The notes beneath the pieces were generated by a model, which searched no databases, had not been told where the DNA came from, and saw only the letters and a list, made by a program, of their open reading frames with translations. 64,000 nucleotides of DNA from Spirodela intermedia (lineage: Eukaryota > Streptophyta > Magnoliopsida > Alismatales > Araceae), in the NCBI GenBank assembly GCA_902729315.2, contig LR746267.1, forward strand, positions 3,418,386 to 3,482,385, read 5' to 3'. A program made the position numbers and the translations under genes. Positions 9,774 to 24,479 of the stretch are shown piece after piece (position 1 is the first letter of the stretch; every line of letters begins with the position of its first letter).

Positions 9774-12264
9774 TCAGTTGCTGCCGCCGCTGCTGGCAGG
9801 ATGACTGGGTTCAGAGAGGCCCCTCAGCTTCATCAAGGAGAAGTACTTCTTCGGCACGGCGGCGCCAGCCTGACCGCACAGCTCGATCACTGCTGGCGCG
9901 TGGCCGTAGAAGCCCCTGCCGGCATCGATGAGCACCGTGGGGTCGTAGGGCCGGCGGTGCCAGACCAGCCTCGGCGGCACGAGGTCGTCCACCTCTGCCC
10001 TCTTCCAGAAATGGCCACCTCGCCACCGCTCGAACCGGAATACCCCGCAGAGCCTTGCCCGGTGCCCCGATGGCCCAACATGGACCTCCGAGCAGTACTT
10101 GCAGACCTTTGCAGGGTAGACCAGCAGCAGCCTCTGCACACCGGCCCTGAGCTCCTCCCACGCTTCCAGTGTCCTCTCGGCCACCCTTCTGATTTGCTCC
10201 TCATTTGGTGGCGCCCCACTGCCACTGCCGCTGCCACTGCCACCACCATCTTCGTGGAGAAGCCAGTCTTCTGGGGGAACCTCGGCCCCGGCCTGGGAGC
10301 AGAGCTCGACGACCGCCGGGACGCGGTCTATGTTGAATCTCTGTTCATGCCTGATCACTGCCTGGAACATTTTGTTCAGATGAAAGGCTTCCACTGGGAA
10401 AAGGATGTCGCCCACCCGGCCGTCAACCCAGTGGTGGAGCTCATTGCTGATGATGCGCTTGAAGCCATGGCAGGTCTTGATCTGGTGCCCTTCCTCTCCG
10501 ATGAATATTTCAGGGCAGAACCTAAAGGAGACGGATTGGAGGGCAAAATGAAGGAGCATTCATCATATTTCGAGAGACAAAGTTGAATTCCATGGCTAAT
10601 TACCACAAAAGAAAAAGGAAATATCTTGCATTTTTTGATGATTGTCACATGAGAAGGCAACATCTGGTATCCAGTGGAATTCACCATTTTAATAAAAAAA
10701 AAGGAAATTGCACTAATAGAAGCCAATATTTGCCACTCAATTGGTTGATGAATGTACTTTGAACAGCCAATGTCTTGCATCCAATATAACTGAGAGATGA
10801 CTGGAAGATAATATGCCTCAGGGAATGCAGACTTCAATTTATATCAACAACAGATTTTTATAAAATCTAGTTCACGGATTACTGAGAGAGGTCAAATAAA
10901 GGAAAAATGCCCGGAGACTGAATCTGAGCCATACCATCCCTAAAAGGATGATGTCTTTCCATTCAAGGAATTTGAACATCATTGCTTGATATATCCCTTA
11001 GGGGTTGGATACTTCCATTTATATCATTGCAGATTTTACAGAAAATCCTGTTCATGGATACTTCTCACAGCCACGTGTGACAATAGCTGAAACTGAGCCC
11101 AGATATTCTCCACTTCACCTTCAAAGGCGTGAGTGATCTAATTACGGATGGGATGGCTTAAGCTTCTGTTGAACTTATCAGCCAGCCACTGCCCAGAATA
11201 TGAAGAAGAAAGATTATTGGGTCGTTAATCATTAGCCACATTCAACACGGATGATCTACAGATGGATGAAGTTCTGTTTTTCCCAAGATCTTAAAGATTG
11301 CATGCTGTCCTCAGCTTCATTTCACGAAATTCTGGTTCTCCTATCAATATCAATAAGCTAGATCACTAGGATGTTAGTAAATTATTGGCTGAAGATCATC
11401 ATTAGATTCCCTGTGGTCCGAGGAAACCTATTCACCAAAAGACTAGTGCTCTAAACCATGATTGTACTGGTCTCTGCAGAGAGCCAAATCTTTTCAATTT
11501 TTATTGGACACGTAATTTGGTCTACGTTCCCCTCGGATCAACCATATCACGAAATGTGACCTTACCTCCACAGCAGAAAACACCTACATCATTATTTTTA
11601 GCATATAATTTAGAATGTTCTTGTTGAAAGTGGATGATACCTGCTGTTGGAGTACAGAAACTAATAAAGAGCTATACGAATACCTGTGAGGTAATCGTAT
11701 TCCGTAATGGTGCATAGAAAATAATCCAAACACTCCCTTATTGCATATAATTCTCACGGTGTAATAACCAATTAATGAGAAAAATCTTCATGTTGTAAGA
11801 TAGAATAATCATTATTTACTGATCAATGAAGTTTTGTTTTCCTTACGATCTTAAAGATCGCACACTGTCCTCAGCTTCACTCTGTAAATTTTGATACTCC
11901 GCTCAACAGCCTAGACTCTGTCTAGGGTTTCGTATAAACGGGTACCTATTTACATAAATCAAACACAGGGAATGAAGACACAAGGACATCCTCAATGTTT
12001 TCCGACTTACTTGCAAGACTTGACGGGGAAGATTTCGAGCAGGGAAGCGACACCTCTCCGGAGGACTCGCCTCGCCGAGAGGACTTCCTCCGCAACACGG
12101 ATCATGCTCTCCACGGGGTAGAAGCTCGCTCTGTTCTTTATTCTCTTGAGGATCATCGGCCGAAGCCTCCGCAAATCCATCCCCGAAGAGTAGAATCTTG
12201 TCTTCATGAAGCACCTGCCGAGATCCTCACGAAGACGGCGGAGATACCCCGCCGGCGCCGCCAT
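9774..12264 (-). CDS. APO4: APO family protein (APO4-like), organelle RNA factor
   Basis: APO proteins are plant-specific organelle RNA-binding proteins; APO1 promotes group II intron splicing in chloroplasts and APO4 is assigned to mitochondria. There are two exons, 12011-12264 and 9774-10521, split by a 1,489-base intron (GTAAGT...TTTAG), giving 333 residues against about 337 for Arabidopsis APO4. The splice restores the motif [19 protein letters not shown]. Two APO repeats are present, each with a CxxC and a later GH...C: the first at residues 84-103, the second ([10 protein letters not shown]) near 225-243. The ATG at 12264 is preceded only by a non-ATG open extension. A Gly-Ser run (about 177-187) between the repeats is coded by a simple repeat and is likely a flexible linker. 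The gene is divergent from, and shares an upstream interval with, the polyubiquitin gene. Family identity is secure; APO4 subtype is likely. Confidence 0.9.
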
Positions 12265-12280
12265 GGCGCCCCCGCTCGGG

Positions 12281-12800
12281 GACGGAGCACCACCACTGAG
12301 AAGAAGAACCCTAACTGAAGGCACTGGTGAAGTTGCATAGATTATATAAAAACCCTCATTTATTTTTCATTTTTTATCTAACATATAATTTTTAATTATT
12401 GTATATGTAGATTATCCCGAGAAATTGAGGCGACAGAGCGCCACTGAGAAGAAACCTAAGAGGGGCATTGATGAAGTTGAACAGATTATACAGAAGCCCT
12501 CAAATATTTTTATTTTTTTAATTCACATCATAATTTTTAGTTATTGTTTATATGTTTTTATTTAAATTATCCTGAATTAGATAAGCACTTTCAGAGCCCG
12601 GCAAATAAAGCTGACGTCATCATCTTGATGACAGAGGAGCACCAGTGAGAAGAAACCCGACGGCCGGCATTTATGTAATTGCTCAGATTATACAGTAGTC
12701 CTCAATTATTTTTTATTTAATTATTGTCTATAAGTCTTATTTAATTATTCCGAATTAGATAAGTACCTCCAGAACCCGACAAATTAAGGAGACGTCATGG
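12281..12800. repeat. Three diverged tandem units in the APO/ubiquitin promoter interval
   Basis: Units of roughly 160-175 bases begin near 12281, 12440 and 12625. Each contains an accactgagaagaaacc-like block, then a gaagttg...agattata block, a run of T and A, and a final attagataag...gacgtcat-like block in units 2 and 3. Unit 1 overlaps the APO 5' leader. A perfect TGACGTCA palindrome lies at 12612-12619 and a related GACGTCAT at 12791-12798. Confidence 0.75.
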
Positions 12801-13005
12801 TCGTTGTCCTGATGAGCCAACAGCCGCAGATTTAAAATCGGTGGATGAGCGGCCACGCCACGAAAGCAATGGGCCTTTCGCGATGCCGTGAGAATCCATC
12901 GACATAAAGCAAACGGCGCCGTCAGTTTTGACGCCGTCAGAGACGTGGAAAGAAGTTATTGGCTCAACCATCGGTAATTCCGCCCGTCTGCGTCGGTCGT
13001 GGTAC

Positions 13006-13013
13006 TATAAATA
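13006..13013 (+). promoter_or_regulatory. Polyubiquitin TATA box
   Basis: TATAAATA sits about 90 bases before the end of the noncoding first exon and lies downstream of GC-rich DNA. Position relative to the leader intron at 13105 fits a standard plant polyubiquitin promoter. Confidence 0.75.
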
Positions 13014-13104
13014 CCGCCCCCAAGGCCTCTTTACCACTCGCACATATCCTAATTGTTCTCCTCAGCGTGAAAGAAGCGCGTCGTCACTCCCTCCGTCTCC
13101 TAAG

Positions 13105-15364
<2,260 letters not shown>

Positions 15365-16354
15365 AGATGCAACCTTGAACTCTTCTGCCTGGCGAGCGCT
15401 CCCCTATCGTCATTGCTTTAGTTTCTTCTCATGTGGTGTCTGAACGCTCTCCCCGTCTGTTCCCCGACTCATCTACCGTTCGTGTCTGTCACAGCTGTCA
15501 TCCTCCCCCTCTGAAGCGGAGCGCCGCTCATATCAACTGTGATGTTCGTTGTAGGCTTTGTGCCAAATCCTCTCGTCCCACATTTCCTCTCATTGGTTCC
15601 ACTGGTATCTGCGATGAACTCCGATCTATATTCTCTCCTTCACGGGGGAGGGGTGGCCTGCCACAGGGCGAGGGGAGGAGGGGCGAGCAACCCTGCCGAG
15701 CTCTCCTCCGTCGCCGCCTTGCCAGTGCGGGGGGACACTCTACCCTCGGCCGAGTAAAATTTCATATTTTCCATTGTGAGGCATAATATTCGTTATTATT
15801 TTGCTTTTGATGTGGAGCCCCTCTTTGACCCCATATTTCCTTTTGAATTTTACCCCCAATAAAATGCCAGACCCTGTCGTCAACCGCATCGCCGGGAGCC
15901 GCGGCCAGCCGGTGTCGAGAGGCGACGACGCCGATGACAGCTCCCACCGCCGTCGACGGCGGTGGGAGACCATCGGCGCCAGCGGCGCCGCCGGGGGACC
16001 AACTCTTAGTTTCTCCTCTCTCTCTCTCTCTCTGTGCAGCGTCTTCCTCTCGTTTCCAACGCCTGCGCCACGCTCTGCAACCCCCCCTCTCTCTTTCTCT
16101 CTCTCTCTAGAGGTTAATCAACACGATGACCTGACCCTGCAGGTCCTTTCCTAATGGGGAGATCTTCGCCAGCCGTGGCCAGGGATGGGTCAACGTAGTC
16201 CTCTCCGCCGATCTTTCCGTTACGAGCAGTCTCAGAAAAGCGGCAGAACAGAGCGCCTGGACGCCGGAATCCACGCCACGGCCCCAGCGACGGTTTCTTC
16301 CCCTTCCCCGATGGCGGCCTTAAATAACGACCGCCGCCTTCGACTGGGAGTACG
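15365..16354. other. Ubiquitin 3' region and spacer
   Basis: The first few hundred bases are the likely 3' untranslated region of the polyubiquitin gene. The rest contains CT microsatellites (16014-16033 and 16086-16108) and a perfect 28-base palindrome at 15941-15968. The final 150 bases are GC-rich and are probably the promoter of the small ubiquitin-fold gene. No coding sequence is recognised. Confidence 0.5.
15941..15968. repeat. Perfect 28-bp palindrome
   Basis: The sequence reads the same on both strands, with half-site ctcccaccgccgtc and centre TCGA. It is followed by GGCGCC-containing text. It sits between two genes and could form a cruciform or bind a dimeric factor; no function is shown. 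Confidence 0.85.
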
Positions 16355-16651
16355 ATGAGAGTCGCCGTCGAGAACGTCGCCGGGAGGTTCCTCTTCGCGG
16401 AGGTGGAGGAAGGCGAGGAGCAGGCGACGGTGGGCCGCTTGAAGATTGCGATCGCCGGAGCGGAGGAGGAGGCGGCGCAGGCGCAGAGGATGATTCTCGT
16501 GACCGCCGCCGGCCGCGTGATGGCGGAGGACCAGACGGCGCTCGCGCAATACGGCGTCAGCGATGGCTCCGTCGTCTACCTTTACTTCTCCCCCGACGGC
16601 AGCACCTCCTGGCACCGCTCCTACGAAGACTACCTCACCATCCCCAGTTAG
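16355..16651 (+). CDS. Small ubiquitin-like-domain protein
   Basis: A single-exon frame of 98 residues with a ubiquitin-like fold pattern: MRVAVENVAGRFLFAEVEEG (two N-terminal strands), then TVGRLKIAIA (helix), RMILVTAAGRVM (strand and turn) and DQTALAQYGVSDGSVVYLYF (final helix and strand). The LxxYGVxDGSxVYLxF ending is typical of ubiquitin-domain proteins in plants. There is no C-terminal Gly-Gly, so it is not a conjugated modifier and more likely acts as a binding module. It lies 1 kb from the polyubiquitin gene, but sequence identity to ubiquitin is low, so they are not recent duplicates. The specific role is unknown. It could be one member of a small family of plant ubiquitin-superfamily proteins. 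Confidence 0.75.
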   Translation: MRVAVENVAGRFLFAEVEEGEEQATVGRLKIAIAGAEEEAAQAQRMILVTAAGRVMAEDQTALAQYGVSDGSVVYLYFSPDGSTSWHRSYEDYLTIPS

Positions 16652-16901
16652 GGTTTCTTTTTCCTCTTCTTCTTCTTATTCTTCTTCGGCCTCGTCCTCT
16701 GTTTCTCAGGACCTTTTTGCTTGGGTTTTATTTTTCAAGAGAAAATTAGAAAATGATGTGAACTAACGGGCGTTGGAGTTTCCCTATGTTTGGAATATAT
16801 ATTATACATGGTTATATTAGGGGGATAATATTAAAAAATATATAATGTTAAAAACATATCTGTCGGGAGCTCGCTGGCGGCGTCTCCGGCATCATTGCCT
16901 C

Positions 16902-16942
<41 letters not shown>

Positions 16943-19041
16943 CTCAGAAAGAAGAGAAAAAAGACGGGGCCTTTGGGCTTTTCCGGCCTGGAACACAATC
17001 GGGGACAGCAACTCTACCAGGAGGCAGGTGGGCGCCACCCACATTACCAGAAGAAGGTTCAAGATGGGCCTTTTGGACCCAATTTTGTCTGGAGAAGATG
17101 GCCCATCTGAGCGTTGAAGCCTAAGATAAAAAATGGGCCCTTCTACTAGGTTCCTTCACATCTCGATGAAGCTCCTCAACATCTCTATCCACTTGTTCGA
17201 CACTCTTGATAACAGTTAATTCTTTAAACGGCTTTGAAGAAGGGAGAGGGCAAATCACAAAACATAACAAAATATTGTCAACGGAAAAATTGGTGGCAAT
17301 AGACATGAGTTTTGAAGATAGAGAGCTCTTCTGTGGTTTAGGCTACCTCTTTATACCAATGCTTCCTAAACAATAAAGAAAGAGGGTTTGCAACAAAATA
17401 ACTGTCATGATTGAAGAAAAATCATCGCTTATTCTTAAAGATATCTTCCTCAAGTTACTAACGTAGGAAATCAAAGCCAAAGTCAGCTTACTCGATCTGA
17501 ACAAATATAAAGAACCAAGAAGAAAAAGTAAGAACTACAATCATAACAATTCGGTAACGACCATCCAACACTTTCACCTCCATTGACGACAATCTTTAGA
17601 GCCTTCTTCATTTCATAAATCTGATAGTAAGGCAACCAAGGTGGGCACATGCATTCATCAAGAAAGAAATCTCATTGGGAGACCATGGATCGAAATTCAA
17701 AATTGACATGCTCAATGACTTTGCTTCTCCTACAATGAGAAGTATTGGCCTGACCACTATTGTAAATGTAAGATTTAAATCTTATGGATGATCCAATGCC
17801 ACTGAAAGATATAGTGGATGAAGAATTTGCTAACATTGAGCTTGTGACCAATGCATTGTCATAAGAGAATTAGCCCAAAATGTTCAAGTTCACATGGTCT
17901 CTCCAAAGGTGGATAGTGACAATCTTAGTTGACAATACCATCATACTTAAATTTTAGTTTGATAGGTAACTTTTTGTTCACATGATCGATGAGTTATTAC
18001 TTCTATCTTTAGTAAATGCAAACATCATCCTCAATGAAATAGATGAATTCTATGAGTAGAGTTATCTTCGACATAGAGCGACAAACTTTGATCATGAAGG
18101 TCATTAGAAGGACATTCTTCAGATCAATCACCAATTGACATTATAAGACATGTCTCTCCAAATGTTGTCCAAGGTGCTCTAACAAAAGACTAAAGTAATG
18201 ATTGAGTTTTACCAACTCATGCACACCCTCAATGACCAAAATGTGATCACACAATATTGAAAAGACCATCTTTACAGAAAAATTTTTAACATCTTCAATG
18301 ATATCATAAGACTGCCACAAAATAAGAAAATTGGTTATCACATTTGCTATAGCCTAATTCCACACTCATCAAGGTATGAGCTTTTTGTTACTCATAAGTT
18401 CAAAAATCAGAAATCAAGAAACTTATTTGTGACATGTGAAGCACTAACATCATCCCTCACTATTAGTCCTTATTCTAGCCCAACTTTACTCTATCTAGCC
18501 CTAGTAGCTTAAGAAATTGGTGTTGAGATGATTTTCATGTAGTATTGTCAAACTATCACATTTTTCAACAAAGATATTTTTACATTAGGCCGATTGAAAT
18601 CAGTTTAAAAATGTAAGTTAATTGTCATGGTCCTCATAGTGCTAAAAAATATGCATTACCTCATTAGGTGTAAATTCATCATCAACACCAACTAGCATGC
18701 CTCAAATTCCTCTTTGAATAGAGGTAGGTGATGCTTACTATCAATTTTAGTTATTCAAAGTCATTAGCTTTACTTTTTTGAGATCCGTTTCACAGTAGGG
18801 GTCTTAAATTAGGTAGCCAACACCTTTTCACATAAGCTTTTCGACTAGAAGGTCTTCTCAACTAAAGTTACTCAATCAAAATTACTTGATCTCAAATAGA
18901 TAGCAATAGAATATCAAGTCAACCTATGGCTGAGAAAAGTAACTTAATAATTATAATAAAATTCTTCTAATTTTTTGAAATTCTCACAGTACCAAGATCT
19001 ATGATAGAGTCTTGAAGGACTCCACCAAGAATTTAGATAGT
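16652..19041. other. Degenerate DNA left of the gypsy element
   Basis: Starts with the 3' region of the ubiquitin-fold gene and a (TC)n run at 16903-16940. From about 17150 the sequence has broken reading frames on the minus strand that look like decayed transposon code, but I could not assign a domain. Part of it may be the 3' LTR region of the adjacent Ty3/gypsy remnant. No gene is seen. Confidence 0.4.
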
Positions 19042-19063
19042 TTCTCACTAAAAGAGAAGGGGC
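19042..19063 (+). repeat. Inverted repeat, left copy (22 bp)
   Basis: These 22 bases are the exact reverse complement of 24429-24450. The two copies point inward and bracket the gypsy remnant, the right one lying directly upstream of its gag-like start. Confidence 0.85.
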
Positions 19064-19329
19064 GAAGAAGGAGGAAGCAAAGAGGGAAAATCTAAGGGAG
19101 AAGAATAGTCCAAGGCAAGGACTGGTGGAGCTCTACAACGTCACTGACAAGAGAGAGACTTGGATGAAAATAGGAGAGGAAGGGGTTAGGAAATCCCTTC
19201 CTAGGAGGGTGAGATAAGGGGTTGCATGCCAATTCCTACCTGCACAGTCACCTTTTAATTACGATATTTACACTATAATTGAGTAGGCCCGTGGGCCTCT
19301 CATTGTTGGGCTAGCACTTGGGCTTACTA

Positions 19330-22300
19330 GGCTTGTGGACACACCACTCCTTTGGTATGCCATCAATGCTCTCCCCTTGGATTGCCAGCTTGCCCTCAAC
19401 CTAAAACTCTAGGAAGTGTTGAGTGTTGGTGTTGGCTGCCTCCCATGTCACTTTGCTCTTTGATAGTCCCTTCCAACATATGAGGACAAGGCGAAACATT
19501 CTTCTCTAAAGTACACTTGAGCTGCAAAATATGGAAGATAGTATGAATCGAAGCATGAGGGGGTAAGTTTAGTTGATGAGCCACCAGTCTTACTTGCTCA
19601 GTGAATTAATAGGGACAAAAGTACTTTGGACTTAGTTTCTTGTTCTGTCTTTAGGCCAAGGTCTTTGTACTATAATGGTGAAGCTTCAAAAATACTTGAT
19701 CGCCAACTTCAAATTGTACACCACATCAATGCTGATCAGTGTCCTTTTTCATGTATGCTTGTGCCCAAGCCAAGTGACTTTTCAACAGCTCCAAGCTAAT
19801 GTCCTAGTATGCCAACATATGGTCCACGTCTTCCAAAAGAGACGTGCCTGACCCATAGTGGTTGATGGTTGAGGCTCTCTCCCATACACTATTAGAATGA
19901 CAACGTCTTGATCATTAGGTGGAATGACGTGCTATAACTCAACTCAACCCAATGCAAATGCTCGCCCTAATTCTTCAATTTTTCTCCTACAAAGCAACAC
20001 AAAAAGCTCCTTAGGCTCTAGTTGACGACTTTTGTTTGACCATTTATCTCTAAATGATGCATGGAACTCATTCTAAGTGGGGTCCCTTACAAAGAATGTA
20101 ACTCCCTCCAAAATGTGCTAGTGAAGACACTCTCTCGGCTGGTGATGATGAATAATGAAAAATCATGCAAACGCACAATATCTTAGATGAAAACGATGGG
20201 CACATATGCTGTATAAAATGGGTGCTTAATGAGAACAAAATGATTGTACTTATTTAGACAGTCCATGACCACTAGGATTGAATCAAATCCTCTAGACTTT
20301 GGAAGACCCTAGATGAAGTCCATAAATATATCTTCTTAGATTCAGTTCAAGATGGGCAGTAATTGAGGAATACCTAATAGAGAGAGAGAGCTAGACTTGA
20401 AATGGAGGTAGGTGGGGCATTGGTTCATATGTATCTTGATGTCTCATTTCATCCTTGGCTAATAAAATTATTGTGAGATGTGACAATAGGGCTGTAGAAA
20501 CTTGTTGTGCCCCCCAAAGCTCGATCATGAAATTTCTCAAGTAAATTTAGAATGACCATGGATGAATAAGACAAAGTCAATTGGCCCTTGAACATCAACA
20601 ATTCATTGTGAAGTGCATACTACTGATTGTCAGAAACTCTCCCTTAAACCTCTTGGATAATCTTAGATAGCTTAGAGTCAACCTGAACATCTTGTTGCAA
20701 TATCTCTAAGTCTAGTCACATGAAAATGGACATGACACACAACACCACCGCCTTCTTAGCTGGCAGCCGAGACAATGCATTCGCCACTAGATTCTATTGC
20801 CCTTTTTTGTAGTAGATTGCAAACTAGTAACTCATAAGTTTTACAATCCACCAGTGGTATTGCACATGTACCTTCTTTTGCTCAATCAAATATTTCAAAT
20901 TATACTAATCTATTCGGATGATAAAAGTTTAAAACATCAAGTAGTGCTTCAATTTTTATACTATTATCATGATTGTCATAAGTTACTCCTTATAAATCGA
21001 TTAGGTGCAGGCCGTGGGAGGGAGAATAAATGGCACCCTTGTAGCATCAGAAGCACATCAACCTTGACACTTGAAACATTAATATCAAGAATAAAAGGTG
21101 GGGTGAAGTTAGGGAGTATCAACACCAAGGTCAAATATAGGCCTTGCTTTAACTCTTCAAAAGATCGTTGAGTTCTTATCGACCATGAGAAAGTATCTTT
21201 CTTTAGGAGCTAAGTGAGTGGTCAAACTATCTTTTCATAGTCCTCTACAAAATATCTGTAATACTTAGTCAGTCCCAAGAATCTCTACAATTATCTTAGA
21301 CTTATTGGTGGGAGCTAATTTTACACATCTTAGACTTTGTTGTGGTTGATTGCCATGCTACCTATTGATATCTAATGTCTTAAATATTTCAACTACTCTT
21401 GATAGAAATAACACTTTTTGAAGTTAACCGTCAATTGATGGTTTTGGAGGAACACCAACACGATTTAAAGGTGAGCCTCATGATTGGCCTTTGATTGACT
21501 GAAAACTAAGATATCATCGAAGAAGACCAGAACCGAACGTTCTAAGTATGACTGAAAAATAAGGTTCATCAAAGCCTAAAATGTAGAAGGTACGTTAGTC
21601 AACCCAAATGGCATCACCAAATACTCATAGTGGCCTTTGTACATTCATAATGTAATTTTTTAGATGTCTTCCTCACACATACGGATCTGATGATAACCAG
21701 ACTTGAGGTCCAGCTTGGAGAAGAGGGTGACACTGTAGAGTTCCTCAAGTAACTCATCGACAATCGAGATAGGAAAATTGTTAGGGACGGTGAGTCTATT
21801 GAGGTTGCATTAGTTCATGCAGAACCACCATAAGCCATCTTTCTTCTTCACCAAGAGGGTGGGCTGGTGAAAGGGTTGTATGAGTGTTGAATAATCTCTT
21901 GCACCAATTGCTCTGCCATGAGCTGCTCCAAGACATCTTTTTGGGGATGCGAGTATCAATATAGCCACTAGTTCACTAGTATTGAACTCAGTCACAAGAT
22001 GATGGTATGGTTGAGGGGCCTGGGTAGTGAAAAGACAAACTTGTTAGAGAAAATCTTAGGGAATTCATATCATAAGGCCGCGACGGCCACTCCATATGCC
22101 TCAGTCGCCAGCACCAACATCATCAACAGTGATGTATAATGGAGATCCCCTGTATGGGCCTTCTTCAAAAGGCATGTAGCCTTCCCTTGTAGTGGTCGCA
22201 TGTTCGTCGATGAGTCCCTCCTTAGTGTGTGGTTCACATTGTCGACATAGAAACGAAGTAGGAGTAGGTTGTAGTTGGTGGTGATCCACCCGAGTGTCCA

Positions 22301-24424
22301 AAGCCACTAGACTCCCAAGAAGATCTCCACACCGACGTCGTCCAACAGGAGAAAGTTTTGCATGACTAGGTTCCGTGGATCTTAGCACCAGCTTGTCACG
22401 TCACACCATATCACTGAAGGTTGTGCAGTTGTCGCCCAAGGTGATGCAGTATAGTTGAGCCACGGTCATTGACAGTTGTAGGTAGGTGGTGAGTTGGCGC
22501 CAAATATAGTTGCGTGAAGCCCCGCCATCCACCATAATGCCAACTCACAGCCGTGGATACTCCCTTTCATCTTGAGGGTGCCAATCGATGAAACACCTAA
22601 TATGGCATGGAGCGAGACATTTGTACCTTCAAAGTCATCCTCTAGATCCAGCAGCTCATCGACCTTGAGTGGCGTGTCCACCTTGTCACCCACCGGTGTC
22701 TCTACATCGTCATCTTGGATGACTATGAGGTTGATCTCCCTCTTGCAGCAATGGCCTAGAGTGAACTTCTCATAGCGAGAAAAATAGAGTCCTTGCACCT
22801 TTCGGCGCTAGAACTCAGCGTCTGTGAGGGTCAAGCTTCGCTGTGCACCCTTAGTGGATGCCCTTCATGCACTTTCGGAGTGCCCGAGACCTTGGGGGCA
22901 GCCCCTTGGCCTTGGGAGTGGACAGGAATTGGACAATGACTGTCCCTTCGTTGTCGCAACTTGGCTTCAGCTTACCGGGTGCACTTCAAGGCCGCCTTGA
23001 TAGAGGCAGGCTCGGCTTCGTACACTTCGGCACAGATGTCCTCCCGAAGCATGTTGATGAATGCCGTTTTGTGCACCTCCCAGTCCATGTGGGCCAGGAA
23101 GCCCGCCACCTCTTCCAACCGGATGATTAGCTCCTCGACCATACCCATCTACTTAAGAGCCATCAGTCGAGCTAGGGGGGCAGTCGTGGAGGGACCAAAC
23201 CATTCGGAGAGCTGCTCGATGAAGTCGCGCCACCTAGTGAACCCTTCAAAGTGGCTTCAATAATTGAACCATGATAATGCCGTACCCTCGAGGTGGGTCA
23301 TGATGAGATGCAACCGGTCTCATTCCTCGGTGGGGTTGAGCTCGAAGAATTAGTCGACATGCATGAGCCACTACTCAGGGTCGCCTCCTGAGAATACATG
23401 CAACTCTCCCTTGCAATGCAGGCATGCTTCACCGCGGGGGTTTGCGAGGGCCAGTGATGTGCTCAATACCCCAATCCTCCCCATAGCCCCCCTAGTGTTC
23501 CTCCTAGTGCTCATCCCTCATCGACGCCCTGAGAAAAGGTCCAATGTGATGGAATGGTGCGTGTTCTTCAGCTCCACGACCCCATCCATGGCCCCCTGGT
23601 TGATTGTTGTGGAGATGCGTTGGACACGGGGCGTGATGACTTTCTCAGCCTTGGACCTGTGCCACAGGAGGGCCCTCCTGCTCACTCTGTCGGTTTGGAC
23701 GGTGTCAGGTAAGGAACTTGGGGTGGAAATGGGCCAGGGTCCAATTGGGGCAAGGCGGAGCCCATTTGTATTAGGGTTATTGGTGGTTACCCAACGGGAC
23801 CGGTTTGACTGCCCGCCACCTGAAGTGGTGACGCCGCGATGAAGAAGGCTGGCCGATGTAACCATTGAGTATGGGGCGGTATGACGGCACTGGGGAAGAC
23901 GTCCCATTGGGTATGGTGGCTTGACCGTCGGCTATGGGGCAGTATGACGGCACTCAAGAAGACGTCCCATCAGGTATGATAGTGTAATCATCGGGTATGG
24001 CCGACGATGACCCGCTGCCCCGTGGTGGGGGCAGCGGCACTGAAGTGGGCAAAAGGAGAAGGCCCGGGAAGGGGCGGGATTGCAACGGGTCCCTACATTC
24101 CGCGGACTTGGACCGACAGTGCTCAGAGTGGCATGTGGTCGTGTTACAGGTTGATGCGCTGGAAGCACAGCGGGAGCGTGACTAGCAGCTCCTAGAGGAT
24201 CCTCTAGACGCGGGGGCGCGGACGGCCAGCATGGCAAGGGAGGCTTGGACGTTGGCGAGCTGGGCGGCAACCACATGGACTTCAGCCGAGGTCTTGACTT
24301 TGGCGGCAGCGACGTGGTCTGCCGTGGCTTGGGCGGTGGCTGCGACTTGGGCTTCTACGGCCGGGGGGGCGGTGGCGGCAGTTTCAGCGGTGGTGACTGG
24401 GTCGGCTGCCAGGGCCCAGATCAA
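19330..24424 (-). mobile_element. Decayed Ty3/gypsy LTR retrotransposon
   Basis: The minus strand carries gypsy polyprotein domains in the order gag, protease, reverse transcriptase, RNase H, integrase, C-terminal domain, all broken by stops and frameshifts. Gag-like text lies about 22860-24424 (for example AFINMLREDI near 23060). A protease-like stretch lies at 22470-22800. Reverse transcriptase is clearest: LLVKKKDG near 21850, [11 protein letters not shown] near 21700 and the catalytic FFDDILVFS near 21520. Integrase text resembling NGQTKVVN is near 20040, and the terminal HASIHTIFHILQLK at 19510-19560. No intact LTR pair was found by eye. The element is dead. Family identity is secure, lineage unresolved. 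Confidence 0.88.
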
Positions 24425-24428
24425 GCTT

Positions 24429-24450
24429 GCCCCTTCTCTTTTAGTGAGAA
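24429..24450 (-). repeat. Inverted repeat, right copy (22 bp)
   Basis: Exact reverse complement of 19042-19063. It lies at the junction between the minus-strand gypsy element and the plus-strand gypsy fragment. Confidence 0.85.
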
Positions 24451-24479
24451 GGCATCTTTGTCAGGGCCCTCTCCTTGGA

